Shown here in pieces: positions 17,495 through 25,682 of a DNA stretch of 58,400 nucleotides. This stretch comes from Oceanobacillus massiliensis str. N'diop (GTDB lineage: Bacteria; Bacillota; Bacilli; Bacillales; Amphibacillaceae). A program made the translations under genes and the position numbers. Numbering within the stretch: position 1 is the stretch's first letter; each line of letters opens with the position of its first letter. The stretch is taken from NCBI RefSeq assembly GCF_000285495.1, contig NZ_HE610976.1:92563-150962 (forward strand), read 5' to 3'. Under the pieces are notes generated by a model, which did no database searches, was not told where the DNA came from, and was given only the letters and a program-made list of their open reading frames with translations.

Positions 17495-18155
17495 AATTTT
17501 GTATATAAAAAAGAAAGTAATGTTTAAGCATTACTTTCTTAGTGTTATTGCTTCTTTTTTTCTTTTGAATATACCAGGCTATACTTATAGCGATACCGAT
17601 TGCGATTGCCATGTAGGCAATACTGGAGTATACTTCCATAAACCCGAGGATGGAGGACCAGTTTTCTCCCAATATGGCTCCAATCGAGATTAGTACCAGA
17701 TTCCAGATTAGCGTTCCTATCGCCGTAAAAATCAGGAATAACGAGAATTTCATATTGGACATTCCAGCAGGGATAGAGATCAGGCTTCGAATTAAGGGAA
17801 TCATCCGGCAGAAAAGCACTGCCCAGTATCCGTATCGATCAAACCATGAATCTGCTTTATGGATATCATCCTTGGTAATTCGCAGGATATGACCCCAGCG
17901 ATCCACAATATTATCCAGTCGTCTAACATCAAGCAATAGACCAATTCCATACAGAACGACTGCACCAATAATAGAACCGGCTGATGCCACAACTAGTACA
18001 CCAGCAATCGTCAGCCCCGTATACGTTGTTAAAAACCCTCCGAATGGAAGGATAATCTCTGACGGAATCGGCGGGAAAACATTTTCCAAAGCCATCATCA
18101 TGAATATCCCAAAATATCCGAACTGCTCCATTATATCTGTAACCCAGTTCTCCAT
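17445..18155 (-). CDS. DedA/SNARE-associated family membrane protein with an aberrant C-terminus
   Basis: This membrane protein belongs to the DedA family, implicated in lipid-carrier recycling and membrane homeostasis. Landmarks are LENVFPPIPSEIILPFGGFL near the N-terminus and DRYGYWAVLFCRMIPLIRSLISIPAGMS at about 105-130, followed by two more membrane segments. The natural end seems to be after IAWYIQKKKRS (about residue 205). From there the frame continues through a perfect terminator hairpin (17509-17541) and about 50 bp of the 150-bp repeat, adding roughly 30 odd residues. A lost stop or a late frameshift is likely. I prefer the ATG at 18155, preceded by ggagg, over 18167. Confidence 0.82.
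   Translation of the reverse strand: MENWVTDIMEQFGYFGIFMMMALENVFPPIPSEIILPFGGFLTTYTGLTIAGVLVVASAGSIIGAVVLYGIGLLLDVRRLDNIVDRWGHILRITKDDIHKADSWFDRYGYWAVLFCRMIPLIRSLISIPAGMSNMKFSLFLIFTAIGTLIWNLVLISIGAILGENWSSILGFMEVYSSIAYMAIAIGIAISIAWYIQKKKRSNNTKKVMLKHYFLFYIQNFLLPFRSAASGLSRRR
17509..17541 (-). terminator. Terminator hairpin lying inside the DedA open frame
   Basis: On the minus strand AAGAAAGTAATG-CTTAAA-CATTACTTTCTT is followed by TTTTTAT, a near-perfect Rho-independent terminator. The DedA frame reads through it without a stop. Confidence 0.85.
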
Positions 18156-18244
18156 AATTTCCTCCATTACAAATAACGTATCTATAAATATCTATTATAG
18201 CATGGCTACACTTATGAATTATTCAGGCTAGCTAACCACAAAAA

Positions 18245-18270
18245 AAGAAAAGCATAGCATTATGCCTTTC
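18245..18270 (-). terminator. Terminator of the SinI-like gene
   Basis: On the minus strand AAGGCATA-ATGC-TATGCTTT (one G-T pair) is followed by TCTTTTTTT. Confidence 0.65.
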
Positions 18271-18279
18271 GATAAGCAA

Positions 18280-18432
18280 TCAGCTCTTTTCATCGTCATT
18301 CAGTGTACCCTCACGTTCTTCTGCCAAGAAGGCCCTCACATCTTCGGGGTTTAGGCCAATCTTTTTTGCCGTCTGTATCAATACCATCCATTCCTGATCC
18401 AGCTGTGCCCCATTTTTTTTAATATTAATCAT
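18280..18432 (-). CDS. SinI-like anti-repressor, about 50 residues
   Basis: This small gene encodes M-I-N-I-K-K-N-G then QLDQEWMVLIQTAKKIGL, NPEDVRAFLAEE and an acidic end. LDxEWxxLixxAkxxGlxxeevRxFL is the dimerisation motif shared by SinI and the C-terminus of SinR, so the protein probably antagonises a SinR-type biofilm repressor. It has no DNA-binding domain, and there is no sinR beside it. It is followed by its own terminator and lies about 35 bp downstream of the TetR gene on the same strand. Its left end may be off by one base. Confidence 0.75.
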   Translation of the reverse strand: MINIKKNGAQLDQEWMVLIQTAKKIGLNPEDVRAFLAEEREGTLNDDEKS

Positions 18433-18467
18433 CCCCTATCCCAAATTTAGATACAGCACATCCCTTC

Positions 18468-19097
18468 CTATCTGCTGATTATGCCATTTAATATTAATCG
18501 GACAATTTCATTTGCCAGATTTCCCGGTTCTCTCATGCCAGTAAACAATTTAACGATCGTCAGACGCTCCATGATGCCTACCAAACTCTGTGCCACCGTA
18601 TGCATATCAATATCAGGCTGAAAATATCCGTCTCTCTGCTCTTTCAGTAAATTTTCTTCGATTTGGGCTGCGATTTGCCCCTTTAATCTGCCTGCATCCT
18701 TTGAAATATAGAATCCGATTTTTGTAAGGTCTTGATTATTTTTAAAATATGTAAATATGGCCGTAAGTTTATACTCGATCTCCGCTTCCAATGAGTCCAA
18801 TTTCAACCCTGATTCAAGCCTGCTCTGCTGAACAAGATCAGAGAGCGTGCTATGAAAGGAGCCCACCAACTCCTGAAATATCGCATCCTTGCTACTGAAA
18901 TATAGATAGAAGGATGGCTGTGTCACATTTGCCCGCTTTACAATTGTACTTATTTTTGTTTCATGAAAACCACACTTTGCAAATTCCTCTGCAGCCTTTT
19001 CCAGTAATAAATTTCGGCTCTCCACTCCAATTGAGCCTCTTCTGCGACCTCTTTGCCCCATTTCTGCCAACTCCAAATCCGCTTTTATATTACTCAT
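18468..19097 (-). CDS. TetR/AcrR-family transcriptional regulator
   Basis: This 209-residue protein has an N-terminal TetR HTH (about residues 25-75; LEKAAEEFAKCGFHETKISTI then TQPSFYLYFSSKDAIF) and a helical ligand-binding domain. The leading Arg-rich stretch GQRGRRRGS is somewhat long for the family. The target is not evident; the nearest genes are the SinI-like gene downstream and an LLM oxidoreductase ending about 120 bp upstream. Confidence 0.85.
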   Translation of the reverse strand: MSNIKADLELAEMGQRGRRRGSIGVESRNLLLEKAAEEFAKCGFHETKISTIVKRANVTQPSFYLYFSSKDAIFQELVGSFHSTLSDLVQQSRLESGLKLDSLEAEIEYKLTAIFTYFKNNQDLTKIGFYISKDAGRLKGQIAAQIEENLLKEQRDGYFQPDIDMHTVAQSLVGIMERLTIVKLFTGMREPGNLANEIVRLILNGIISR

Positions 19098-19148
19098 GAG
19101 TATTATCTATCATAGAGCAAATATAGTCAATTGAAATTTACTGAAAAA

Positions 19149-19186
19149 TAAAAAAAGAATCTTTTTTGCTTTAAAAAAGATTCTTT
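19149..19186 (-). terminator. Terminator of the LLM oxidoreductase operon
   Basis: AAAGAATCTTTTTT-GCTTT-AAAAAAGATTCTTT hairpin, followed on the minus strand by a T-rich tail; it lies between the TetR start and the operon end at 19219. Confidence 0.8.
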
Positions 19187-19218
19187 CTTTATCATTCAAG
19201 GGATTCTTCCACCTTTCC

Positions 19219-20211
19219 CTATTCATTTAATTGAAATGCTTCTGCTAGTAATTGATAGGATTTCATTCTTGTCTGATAGTCATGTGTAATCGTAACAATC
19301 ATAAATTCATCCACGCCATATGCCTTCTGTAATCCCTCAAGTTCCTTCCTTACAAACTCAGGATTTCCGATAATCTGATTGTTTTTCATCTTTTCCATCG
19401 TTCCACGCTCTTCATCGGTATAAGGATAGGTTTTTGCCTCTTGTAGTGCAGGTACACCATTTTTGCCCTCACCCTTTGATTGCTGGACCTGCCATAACAG
19501 ATTGCTTTTGGCTATTTCCTCAGCTTCTTCGGTTGTTTCTGCACAAACGACAGATACTGTAACAAATGCTTGGGGATTTTGACGTTTAACATTATTGTAA
19601 TAGCTTTTCATAATCTCCGGTCCATTTTGATCGCTCATAAAATGCCCGTAAACATACGGCAAACCCTTTTCGGCAGCCAGCAGAGCACTCTTCTCGCTAG
19701 TTCCTAACAGCCATGGTACAGGCGCCACCTCCGGGAACGGTGCAGCTGTAACTTTTGAAAAAAGATTGTCTTCCGGGAAATCATTGCGAAGAAAATGAAC
19801 CAGTTCATCTAACCGTTCAGGCATTTCCCGCACCTTTTCCAAAAAGTTCCCCGCAAGTGCCATGGATACCTCCGCCGATCCCCCTGGTGCCCTTCCCAGC
19901 CCGAGATCAATTCTATTCGGATACATAGTTGCCAATAGATTATATCGTTCAGCAATATTGTATGGTTTATAATTCGGCAAAAGGACTGCTCCCGCCCCGA
20001 TTCGGATTCTCTCTGTTTGTGAGCCGATAATCCCCAGCAGAATATCAGGAGCGGGACTGGCCAGCCCATCGAGATCATGATGCTCGGCAACCCAGTACCT
20101 CGTGTAGCCTATTTTATCGGCAATTTTCGCCAGCTGAATCGTGGCCTCGAGAGCTTCACGACTACTTCTTCCGGACGATACCGGTGCTTGGTCCAATATG
20201 CTAAGCTTCAT
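19219..20211 (-). CDS. LLM-class flavin-dependent oxidoreductase (luciferase-like)
   Basis: This monooxygenase of about 330 residues has the bacterial-luciferase TIM-barrel pattern: LSILDQAPVSSG at the start, YWVAEHHDLDGLASPAP, the PNRIDLGLGRAPGG flavin-site loop around residues 90-105 and WLLGTSEKSALLAAEKGLPYVYGHF. It resembles YvbT/YwcH-type group proteins, whose substrates are unknown. The start at ATG 20211 has gagg close by; the frame upstream to 20244 overlaps the preceding gene. It overlaps the YkrK-like gene by about 11 bp, forming a two-gene operon. Confidence 0.87.
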   Translation of the reverse strand: MKLSILDQAPVSSGRSSREALEATIQLAKIADKIGYTRYWVAEHHDLDGLASPAPDILLGIIGSQTERIRIGAGAVLLPNYKPYNIAERYNLLATMYPNRIDLGLGRAPGGSAEVSMALAGNFLEKVREMPERLDELVHFLRNDFPEDNLFSKVTAAPFPEVAPVPWLLGTSEKSALLAAEKGLPYVYGHFMSDQNGPEIMKSYYNNVKRQNPQAFVTVSVVCAETTEEAEEIAKSNLLWQVQQSKGEGKNGVPALQEAKTYPYTDEERGTMEKMKNNQIIGNPEFVRKELEGLQKAYGVDEFMIVTITHDYQTRMKSYQLLAEAFQLNE

Positions 20212-20791
20212 ACTTGTCCTCTCCTTTTTCCCCAATTTTATCAACCATCATTTCGGCCGCCCTCCTGTAATAATTACTCATACTCGAGAAGGTTGCCACA
20301 AGCAATAGCTGCTCCAAATATTCTTCATCTTCATTTTCCAGCTGTTCCACTTCACTTCTTACCGCTTCTATCTGTTCCTCTATATCCCTGGTGAACATGG
20401 CTGTGTTATTTTGCATAAGATCGAGGTAGGTTTGATACAGCTGTTTCAGGTCTATATTTCCTTCGGTGATACCGCTGTTCAATTGATTCAGTGTCTGCTT
20501 GACATCACTGATTGATAATGTGCTTTTCATTTGATAGATCATACTAATTAATATCATATGTTCTTTGGAATACTTTTTATCTTTGATCGGAAAAAACAAT
20601 TTTCCTTTAGCGTAATTATTGACCATTGTTTTGGTTAGGACTTTTTCTTTCTCGTTTCGTTTAGAGGAAGCATATTTATTTTCAAACAGCTGGATGACCT
20701 GATCCATATATAGATCCAAATCAGGCATGTCCTCCAATGTCAATTGGTTATCCAAATGTATCGCTTCCATTAATTCCTTCTTATTTTTCAT
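20201..20791 (-). CDS. DUF1836 protein (YkrK-like regulator)
   Basis: This 196-residue soluble helical protein has the pattern of DUF1836: LTKTMVNNYAKGKLFFPIKDKKYSKEHMILISMIYQMKSTLSI, a MerR-like winged-helix region. YkrK of B. subtilis, a member, represses htpX. Here it is translationally coupled to a flavin oxidoreductase, so its target may be this operon. Confidence 0.72.
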   Translation of the reverse strand: MKNKKELMEAIHLDNQLTLEDMPDLDLYMDQVIQLFENKYASSKRNEKEKVLTKTMVNNYAKGKLFFPIKDKKYSKEHMILISMIYQMKSTLSISDVKQTLNQLNSGITEGNIDLKQLYQTYLDLMQNNTAMFTRDIEEQIEAVRSEVEQLENEDEEYLEQLLLVATFSSMSNYYRRAAEMMVDKIGEKGEDKYEA

Positions 20792-20933
20792 TGCAAAACC
20801 CCATTATTAAAAGTTATCTTCATTATACGCGACACATTTCAAAAATAAAAGTAATCGTTGACTACTTTGTGCCATAGGTATATCATGTTCATATAGTTTT
20901 AAAAACTACATATTGATATAAGGATGTGTGCTA

Positions 20934-21581
20934 ATGAATAAATATATTCGTGAACCAGTAAATGCCTTCACCCATTTATTCGGGGCTATCATGGCAATTA
21001 TTGGACTGATAGCATTAATTGAAAAAGCCTCTCAAACAAGTGAATCTTCGCTTTCGATTGTTGCTGTCTCTGTTTTTGGGATAAGCATGATTTTATTATA
21101 TGCCGCCTCAGCGTCCTATCATACAGTGATTGCTAAGGATATCACCATTGCCTTATTTAGACGGATTGATCATGCCATGATATTTGTATTAATTGCCGGC
21201 ACCTATATTCCTTTCTGTCTAATCAGTCTAAACGATACTACAGGCTGGATATTATTTTGGGTTATAAGCAGCATCGCAATAGCAGGAATTCTGTTTAAGC
21301 TGATCTGGTTCCATGCCCCAAGATGGCTATCCACTATCTTATATATCGCAATGGGCTGGATTGTAATCTTTTACAGCGGCGCATTAGCACCGGTGATTGG
21401 ACCAAATGGAATGGGCTATCTGATAGCTGGCGGACTTTTTTACACGATTGGTGCATTCATCTATTGGCTGAAACCTGGATTTTTATCCTTTAAGCATATG
21501 GGGTTTCATGAGATCTTTCATATATTCATTCTGTTCGGCAGTCTGTGCCACTTTATCTGTATCTATCAATATGTATTATAA
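20934..21581 (+). CDS. Hemolysin III family membrane protein (PAQR-like, YplQ/YqfA type)
   Basis: This protein of about 215 residues with seven membrane segments belongs to the hemolysin III/PAQR family. Conserved features are EPVNAFTHLFGAI at the start, SASYHT (first His), RRIDHAMIFVLIAGTYIPF, and the C-terminal FHEIFHIFILFGSLCHF with paired His that bind zinc. Biological function in bacilli is uncertain. A GTG at 20928 is an alternative start, but the ATG at 20934 is better spaced from aagga. Confidence 0.88.
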   Translation: MNKYIREPVNAFTHLFGAIMAIIGLIALIEKASQTSESSLSIVAVSVFGISMILLYAASASYHTVIAKDITIALFRRIDHAMIFVLIAGTYIPFCLISLNDTTGWILFWVISSIAIAGILFKLIWFHAPRWLSTILYIAMGWIVIFYSGALAPVIGPNGMGYLIAGGLFYTIGAFIYWLKPGFLSFKHMGFHEIFHIFILFGSLCHFICIYQYVL

Positions 21582-21619
21582 AAAAACGAACTTACCAATT
21601 TTCGGTAAGTTCGTTTAGT
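21582..21619 (+). terminator. Bidirectional terminator between hemolysin III and M42 peptidase genes
   Basis: AAACGAACTTACC-AATTTTC-GGTAAGTTCGTTT is a perfect stem with A and T runs on either side, between convergent genes. Confidence 0.9.
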
Positions 21620-21623
21620 CTGT

Positions 21624-22679
21624 TTAGTAGGTTACTATATTGGACTGAATATAATGGTACAGCAATTTCTCTGTGTGGTTCAATGATTCTTCATGGGTTC
21701 TTTCAAATGCATGGGATGAATCTATCCCAGGTCCAATCAATCCATGAATGATGTCATGGCCGGCATGGATTGCGGCAGATGCATCAGAACTATAGTATGG
21801 ATAGATATCGAGTTTATAGCCAATATTGTTTGCTTCGGCAAGTTCAACCAAGTGCTTGCGCAATCCCAAATGATATGGTCCGCTTCCATCCTTTACACAG
21901 ATGGATACGGTATATTCATCTGTGGATTGCCCATCACCCATTGCTCCCATATCGACAGCCAGATATTCGACCGTTTCCGGTGTAATATTCGAATTGCCGC
22001 CGTAACCGATTTCTTCATTATTAGAGATAAGGAAATGGGTTGTATACGGGAGCATGATACCGTCTTCCTTTACACGTTTAATCAACTGCAGCAGAATGCC
22101 TACACTTGCTTTATCATCCAAATGACGGGATTTGATATAGCCATTATCTGTGATTTGTACTCGTGGATCGAAAGAAACAAAGTCTCCCACTTCAATACCT
22201 AGAGCCCGAATTTCTTCCTCATTCTCAGCCTTGGCATCGATTCGCACTTCCATATTGGTCTGATTCCGCTTTGCATCGCCTGCATCCCTGTACACATGTA
22301 CAGATGTCTGGTGCATCAAAATGGTTCCTGTTAGGATAGCGCCTTTTGCAGTATGAATTTCACAGTATTCACCTTCAATGGAGTTATAACGGAAACCTCC
22401 GATTAAATCCAGCTTCAGGCGACCATTGCTTTTCACTTCTTTAACCATAGCTCCAAGCGTATCAACATGGGCCGTTAGCATTCTATGTTCTTTCGTATTC
22501 GCACCAGGTAAAGTGGCAATAAGGCCACCCTTGCGATTACGTGTTGTGTTTACATTTAAGTTCTGTAAGTAATTCTCAACAAATTCAATAACCTTTATCG
22601 TATTTCCTGATGGGCTTGGTATAGAGACTAATTGTTTAATAAGTTCTTTGGTTTCTGCGACATTTGGATATGTACTCAT
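21624..22679 (-). CDS. M42-family metallo-aminopeptidase
   Basis: This 351-residue zinc or cobalt peptidase of the tetrahedral aminopeptidase family likely releases N-terminal residues from peptides. Metal and catalytic residues appear in order: AHVDTLG (His, Asp), SRHLDDKASVG (bridging Asp), NNEEIGYGG (Glu-Glu), VDMGAMG, and a late His in DSSHAFERTHEES. Length is normal. It is a single gene, ending in a shared terminator. Confidence 0.92.
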   Translation of the reverse strand: MSTYPNVAETKELIKQLVSIPSPSGNTIKVIEFVENYLQNLNVNTTRNRKGGLIATLPGANTKEHRMLTAHVDTLGAMVKEVKSNGRLKLDLIGGFRYNSIEGEYCEIHTAKGAILTGTILMHQTSVHVYRDAGDAKRNQTNMEVRIDAKAENEEEIRALGIEVGDFVSFDPRVQITDNGYIKSRHLDDKASVGILLQLIKRVKEDGIMLPYTTHFLISNNEEIGYGGNSNITPETVEYLAVDMGAMGDGQSTDEYTVSICVKDGSGPYHLGLRKHLVELAEANNIGYKLDIYPYYSSDASAAIHAGHDIIHGLIGPGIDSSHAFERTHEESLNHTEKLLYHYIQSNIVTY

Positions 22680-22808
22680 CCTAATCTTACTTCCCCCTTC
22701 TATTTATATCTATATCTTTATCTTACAGCTAATCACACAGGATGAAAAGGGTATCACTTTCAATAAAAATTAGTGTACTATTATCATGAGTCCGAATAAG
22801 TCATTAAA

Positions 22809-22837
22809 TTGACAAATCGGCTGGCTCAATTACATTG
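22809..22837 (+). promoter_or_regulatory. Probable sigma-A promoter of copC-copD
   Basis: TTGACA at 22809-22814 is followed 16 bp later by TACATT. The copC start lies about 60 bp downstream. I see no convincing CsoR site here. Confidence 0.45.
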
Positions 22838-22898
22838 TTTTCAGTACCTTTCTTTAGTAATCTATAAAGGTATGTTTAAAAAATAGGAGGGAATATTG

Positions 22899-23444
22899 AT
22901 GAAGAAAATAGCATTAATCACGTTGATCTGTTTTTTTGCTTTTACTAACCAGGCATTAGCCCATACTAGCTTGGAGAGCTCTAATCCAGAAGATGGAAGT
23001 ACCGTTTCCGAGCAACTAAAGGAAATCACATTGACTTATGAATCTACAATTGAGGATAGCAGTACATTTGAACTTCAAGACGAGAACGGGAATTCGATCC
23101 CGCTTGACAACATAACGGTTGCTGACAATCTAATGACCGGAAATCCAAATGAAGCTCTCGAAAACGGTCAGTACACAGTGCTTTGGAATATCATCGGTGT
23201 GGATGGACATCCGATTGAGGGTTCCTTCTCTTTCACCATTGATGCTCCTGAAGATGAGTCAGAATCAGAAGAAACGGCTGAAAATCAAACCGATGATGCA
23301 GTAGATCCCGAAATTATCAGGGCTGAAACTGAGGAAGCAACAGATGTAAAAGAAGAAGACAATTCGAATCTCTTACTTATCGGAATCCTAGTTATTGTTG
23401 TTCTTGCTGTTGGTAGTATCATTTGGTTAAGGAGGAAGAAATAA
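22899..23444 (+). CDS. copC: CopC-domain copper-binding protein, membrane anchored
   Basis: This exported protein of about 181 residues has a signal peptide ending in ALA just before HTSLESSNPEDGS, so the mature chain starts with the His that is a classic CopC copper ligand. The beta-barrel domain (about 22-120) ends with the conserved VDGHPIEGSFSFTI. An acidic linker and a C-terminal membrane helix (about 155-175) tether it outside the cell. The start is the ATG at 22899 after aggagg; the TTG just upstream is less likely. It lies 3 bp before copD. Confidence 0.88.
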   Translation: MKKIALITLICFFAFTNQALAHTSLESSNPEDGSTVSEQLKEITLTYESTIEDSSTFELQDENGNSIPLDNITVADNLMTGNPNEALENGQYTVLWNIIGVDGHPIEGSFSFTIDAPEDESESEETAENQTDDAVDPEIIRAETEEATDVKEEDNSNLLLIGILVIVVLAVGSIIWLRRKK

Positions 23445-23447
23445 ACG

Positions 23448-24551
23448 ATGTTTTTTCTTTCTGTAATCAGTGAAGTGCTTCTCTATACCTGTTTTGCGCT
23501 TTTGATTGCATCGTATATTTTTCCCCTGGTTCCATCTAGTCACAAGCCGAATATTGAAGTGCCGACAAATCTCAAGCTGATTGCTGTTGCCGGTATTGCC
23601 CTGTTTTCTTTTATGCCGGTTTTACAGCTTGTCCTCTATTTATATCACGATTATGGTGCGGGACAGGCTCTTGAAACCGTGTTGATTTCGTTTAAAATTG
23701 GGAATTCATGGCTTTACACTTTCGGGCTCTCTCTAATATTCGGTTTTTACATCACACTGACCGACGAACGGGAACATCAAGTGTACACATGGGTCGGACT
23801 CGGGATGGTATTCCTGCTCGTTTTAGGATTAGGGTGGGCCAGTCATGCAAGTTCGATTATTCCAATAGCTGGCTTTGCTATCCATACATTGCATTTTCTG
23901 GCCGTTACAATATGGGTGGGACTACTGTTGATCGTCAGCTGGTTCTCGAAAGATATCAACCACTGGCTATCTTTTTTGAAATGGTTTCATCTTACTGCAC
24001 TTTGCTGCTTCATTGTAACGATTATCAGCGGACTGATTCTGATGAATTTCAGCATGGATTGGAGCGATTACAATGATGCATGGACGGTACCATACGGACA
24101 AAGTCTGCTGATCAAACATCTGTTGATCATTCCACTTGTCGGTTATGCTGTAATCAACGGTGTCTTGATGAAAAAGAAAATGCAGCTTCATCCAGAATTT
24201 GACCCAAGACCTTGGACAAAAATTGAATGTCTCGTTATCCTGCTGATTTTTGCTGTTACAGGCGCATTGAGCCAGCAGTCGCCACCGAGCAATCTGGCAA
24301 CCATTATAGATTATGAAGGACTTTCACCACTTTTCTCGCTCTTTTATAGGGCTCCTGGCCATTCAGATTTTACAGTCGAATGGATGGTAGGCGGCTCCAG
24401 TATCCTATTTACTGCAATGGCAATTATCTTTTTGGTAATAGGCATAGCTTCCTTTATAGAGAAAATGTCACCATTTTTTTCGTTTGTCATGGCTTTATTC
24501 TTTGTCTTATGCGGTTATTTAGCATTGATGAACAGCATTGTTGTCCTATAG
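23448..24551 (+). CDS. copD: CopD-family copper import membrane protein
   Basis: This 367-residue protein with about eight to nine membrane segments is of the CopD type. The core region includes SHASSIIPIAGFAIHTLHFLAVTIWVGLLL with paired His residues expected to bind metal, and later SLLIKHLLIIPL. Together with CopC it probably imports copper, as YcnJ does in B. subtilis, where the two domains are fused in one protein; here they are separate genes. A terminator follows at once. Confidence 0.86.
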   Translation: MFFLSVISEVLLYTCFALLIASYIFPLVPSSHKPNIEVPTNLKLIAVAGIALFSFMPVLQLVLYLYHDYGAGQALETVLISFKIGNSWLYTFGLSLIFGFYITLTDEREHQVYTWVGLGMVFLLVLGLGWASHASSIIPIAGFAIHTLHFLAVTIWVGLLLIVSWFSKDINHWLSFLKWFHLTALCCFIVTIISGLILMNFSMDWSDYNDAWTVPYGQSLLIKHLLIIPLVGYAVINGVLMKKKMQLHPEFDPRPWTKIECLVILLIFAVTGALSQQSPPSNLATIIDYEGLSPLFSLFYRAPGHSDFTVEWMVGGSSILFTAMAIIFLVIGIASFIEKMSPFFSFVMALFFVLCGYLALMNSIVVL

Positions 24552-24561
24552 TCATTATCTA

Positions 24562-24597
24562 AAGTTTCCTTCTTAAACATAGAAGGAAACTTTTTGC
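24562..24597 (+). terminator. Terminator after copD
   Basis: AAAGTTTCCTTCT-TAAACAT-AGAAGGAAACTTT is followed by TTGCTT, between convergent genes. Confidence 0.85.
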
Positions 24598-25536
24598 TTA
24601 AATCCTTTCTATCGCCGCTACCCTCTCTGCTCTAACTTCATCTAATACATCTTCCTTTTTCTCCAATTCCAGATCCAGCTTTCTGATGATTGTTTTAATA
24701 GTTGATTGCTGTTTCGTTGCTTGATCCAATGATTCTTCTATTCTCCCCTGAACCATCCAATCGGTGATAAATCCATCAAAGAAAAAGTCAGCAAATTTCA
24801 ATAAACCAGAGATATCTATCGTAATGTCTACATTCTCTTCAATATCAAGTAATTCCTTTTGAAAATGCCGCATCTTGGTCTGGGCCTGATGAATTAAATC
24901 CGTTGCCTCATCAATATAGCTGTGTTTGGCTAAGCCGGAAATCATTCCCCCTCCAAACAAATCCATCGTACCCCAGCCTTGGGCACCCTCAAGTGACTCT
25001 ATCGCTTTGGCGAGGGTCTGTATGACATGATTACCTGCCGCTATTGCTTCCTTAAGCTCGGTTAGGTATACTTCTGTATCCGCCTCCCGCTCACCCAATT
25101 CAAACAACCTCTTTGTGAAAGCAGAATCATCCACCAATATTTTCTTCTCTTTCAACGATATAAGGTAATGATAATCCTTTTCTGCATCTGCAGTCTTAAC
25201 GAGATTATCCTCGATTTCATTTATGGAACGGTCGATTTCCTGCTTTGTTCCAGTTGCCTTTTTCAGTTGTAATTTTACTGTCGCCACTTCCTGTTTTTCC
25301 TTTGTCAGTTTCTCTTCTTTAGCTCCAAAAAACGTCTGGAATAGATTAGAGAAACTCATCTTTTCCAGTTTTTCTACGTCCTTCATCTCTGAAGTGAGCT
25401 GACTTTTATAGGAAGCAATCAAAGCTTCGATTTGCTCTCTTTCTTCTTTATAATCAGCGAGCTGCAATTCCCACTTTCTTTTTTTGTGCAATGCTTGTTT
25501 GACATGAATAATCTGATCGTTAATCTCTGAATACAT
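24598..25536 (-). CDS. Uncharacterised coiled-coil protein, 312 residues
   Basis: I do not recognise a named family. The protein is soluble and almost wholly helical, with heptad-rich stretches at about 5-140 and 265-312. A central segment with Gly residues (WGTMDLFGGGMISGLAKHSYIDEA, about 190-213) resembles a conserved insertion in several Bacillus coiled-coil hypotheticals. There is no signal peptide and no membrane segment. It is a single gene with a good SD (ggggg) before the ATG. Confidence 0.7.
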   Translation of the reverse strand: MYSEINDQIIHVKQALHKKRKWELQLADYKEEREQIEALIASYKSQLTSEMKDVEKLEKMSFSNLFQTFFGAKEEKLTKEKQEVATVKLQLKKATGTKQEIDRSINEIEDNLVKTADAEKDYHYLISLKEKKILVDDSAFTKRLFELGEREADTEVYLTELKEAIAAGNHVIQTLAKAIESLEGAQGWGTMDLFGGGMISGLAKHSYIDEATDLIHQAQTKMRHFQKELLDIEENVDITIDISGLLKFADFFFDGFITDWMVQGRIEESLDQATKQQSTIKTIIRKLDLELEKKEDVLDEVRAERVAAIERI

Positions 25537-25624
25537 GTAAATCCCCCCGCAAATGAATAGTTGTTATTCCATACGGTTCAATAGGATTAAAGTTTCATTT
25601 TTCTGACTATCAAAGAGTTAAAAA

Positions 25625-25666
25625 AATCATCCCATCTGAGTATCAATCCTCAGACGAGATGATTTA
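25625..25666 (-). terminator. Terminator of the 3D-domain gene
   Basis: AATCATC-CCAT-CTGAG-TATCAAT-CCTCAG-ACG-AGATGATT hairpin with a T run on the minus strand. Confidence 0.7.
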
Positions 25667-25682
25667 TTGGTCTATGGCAGCT

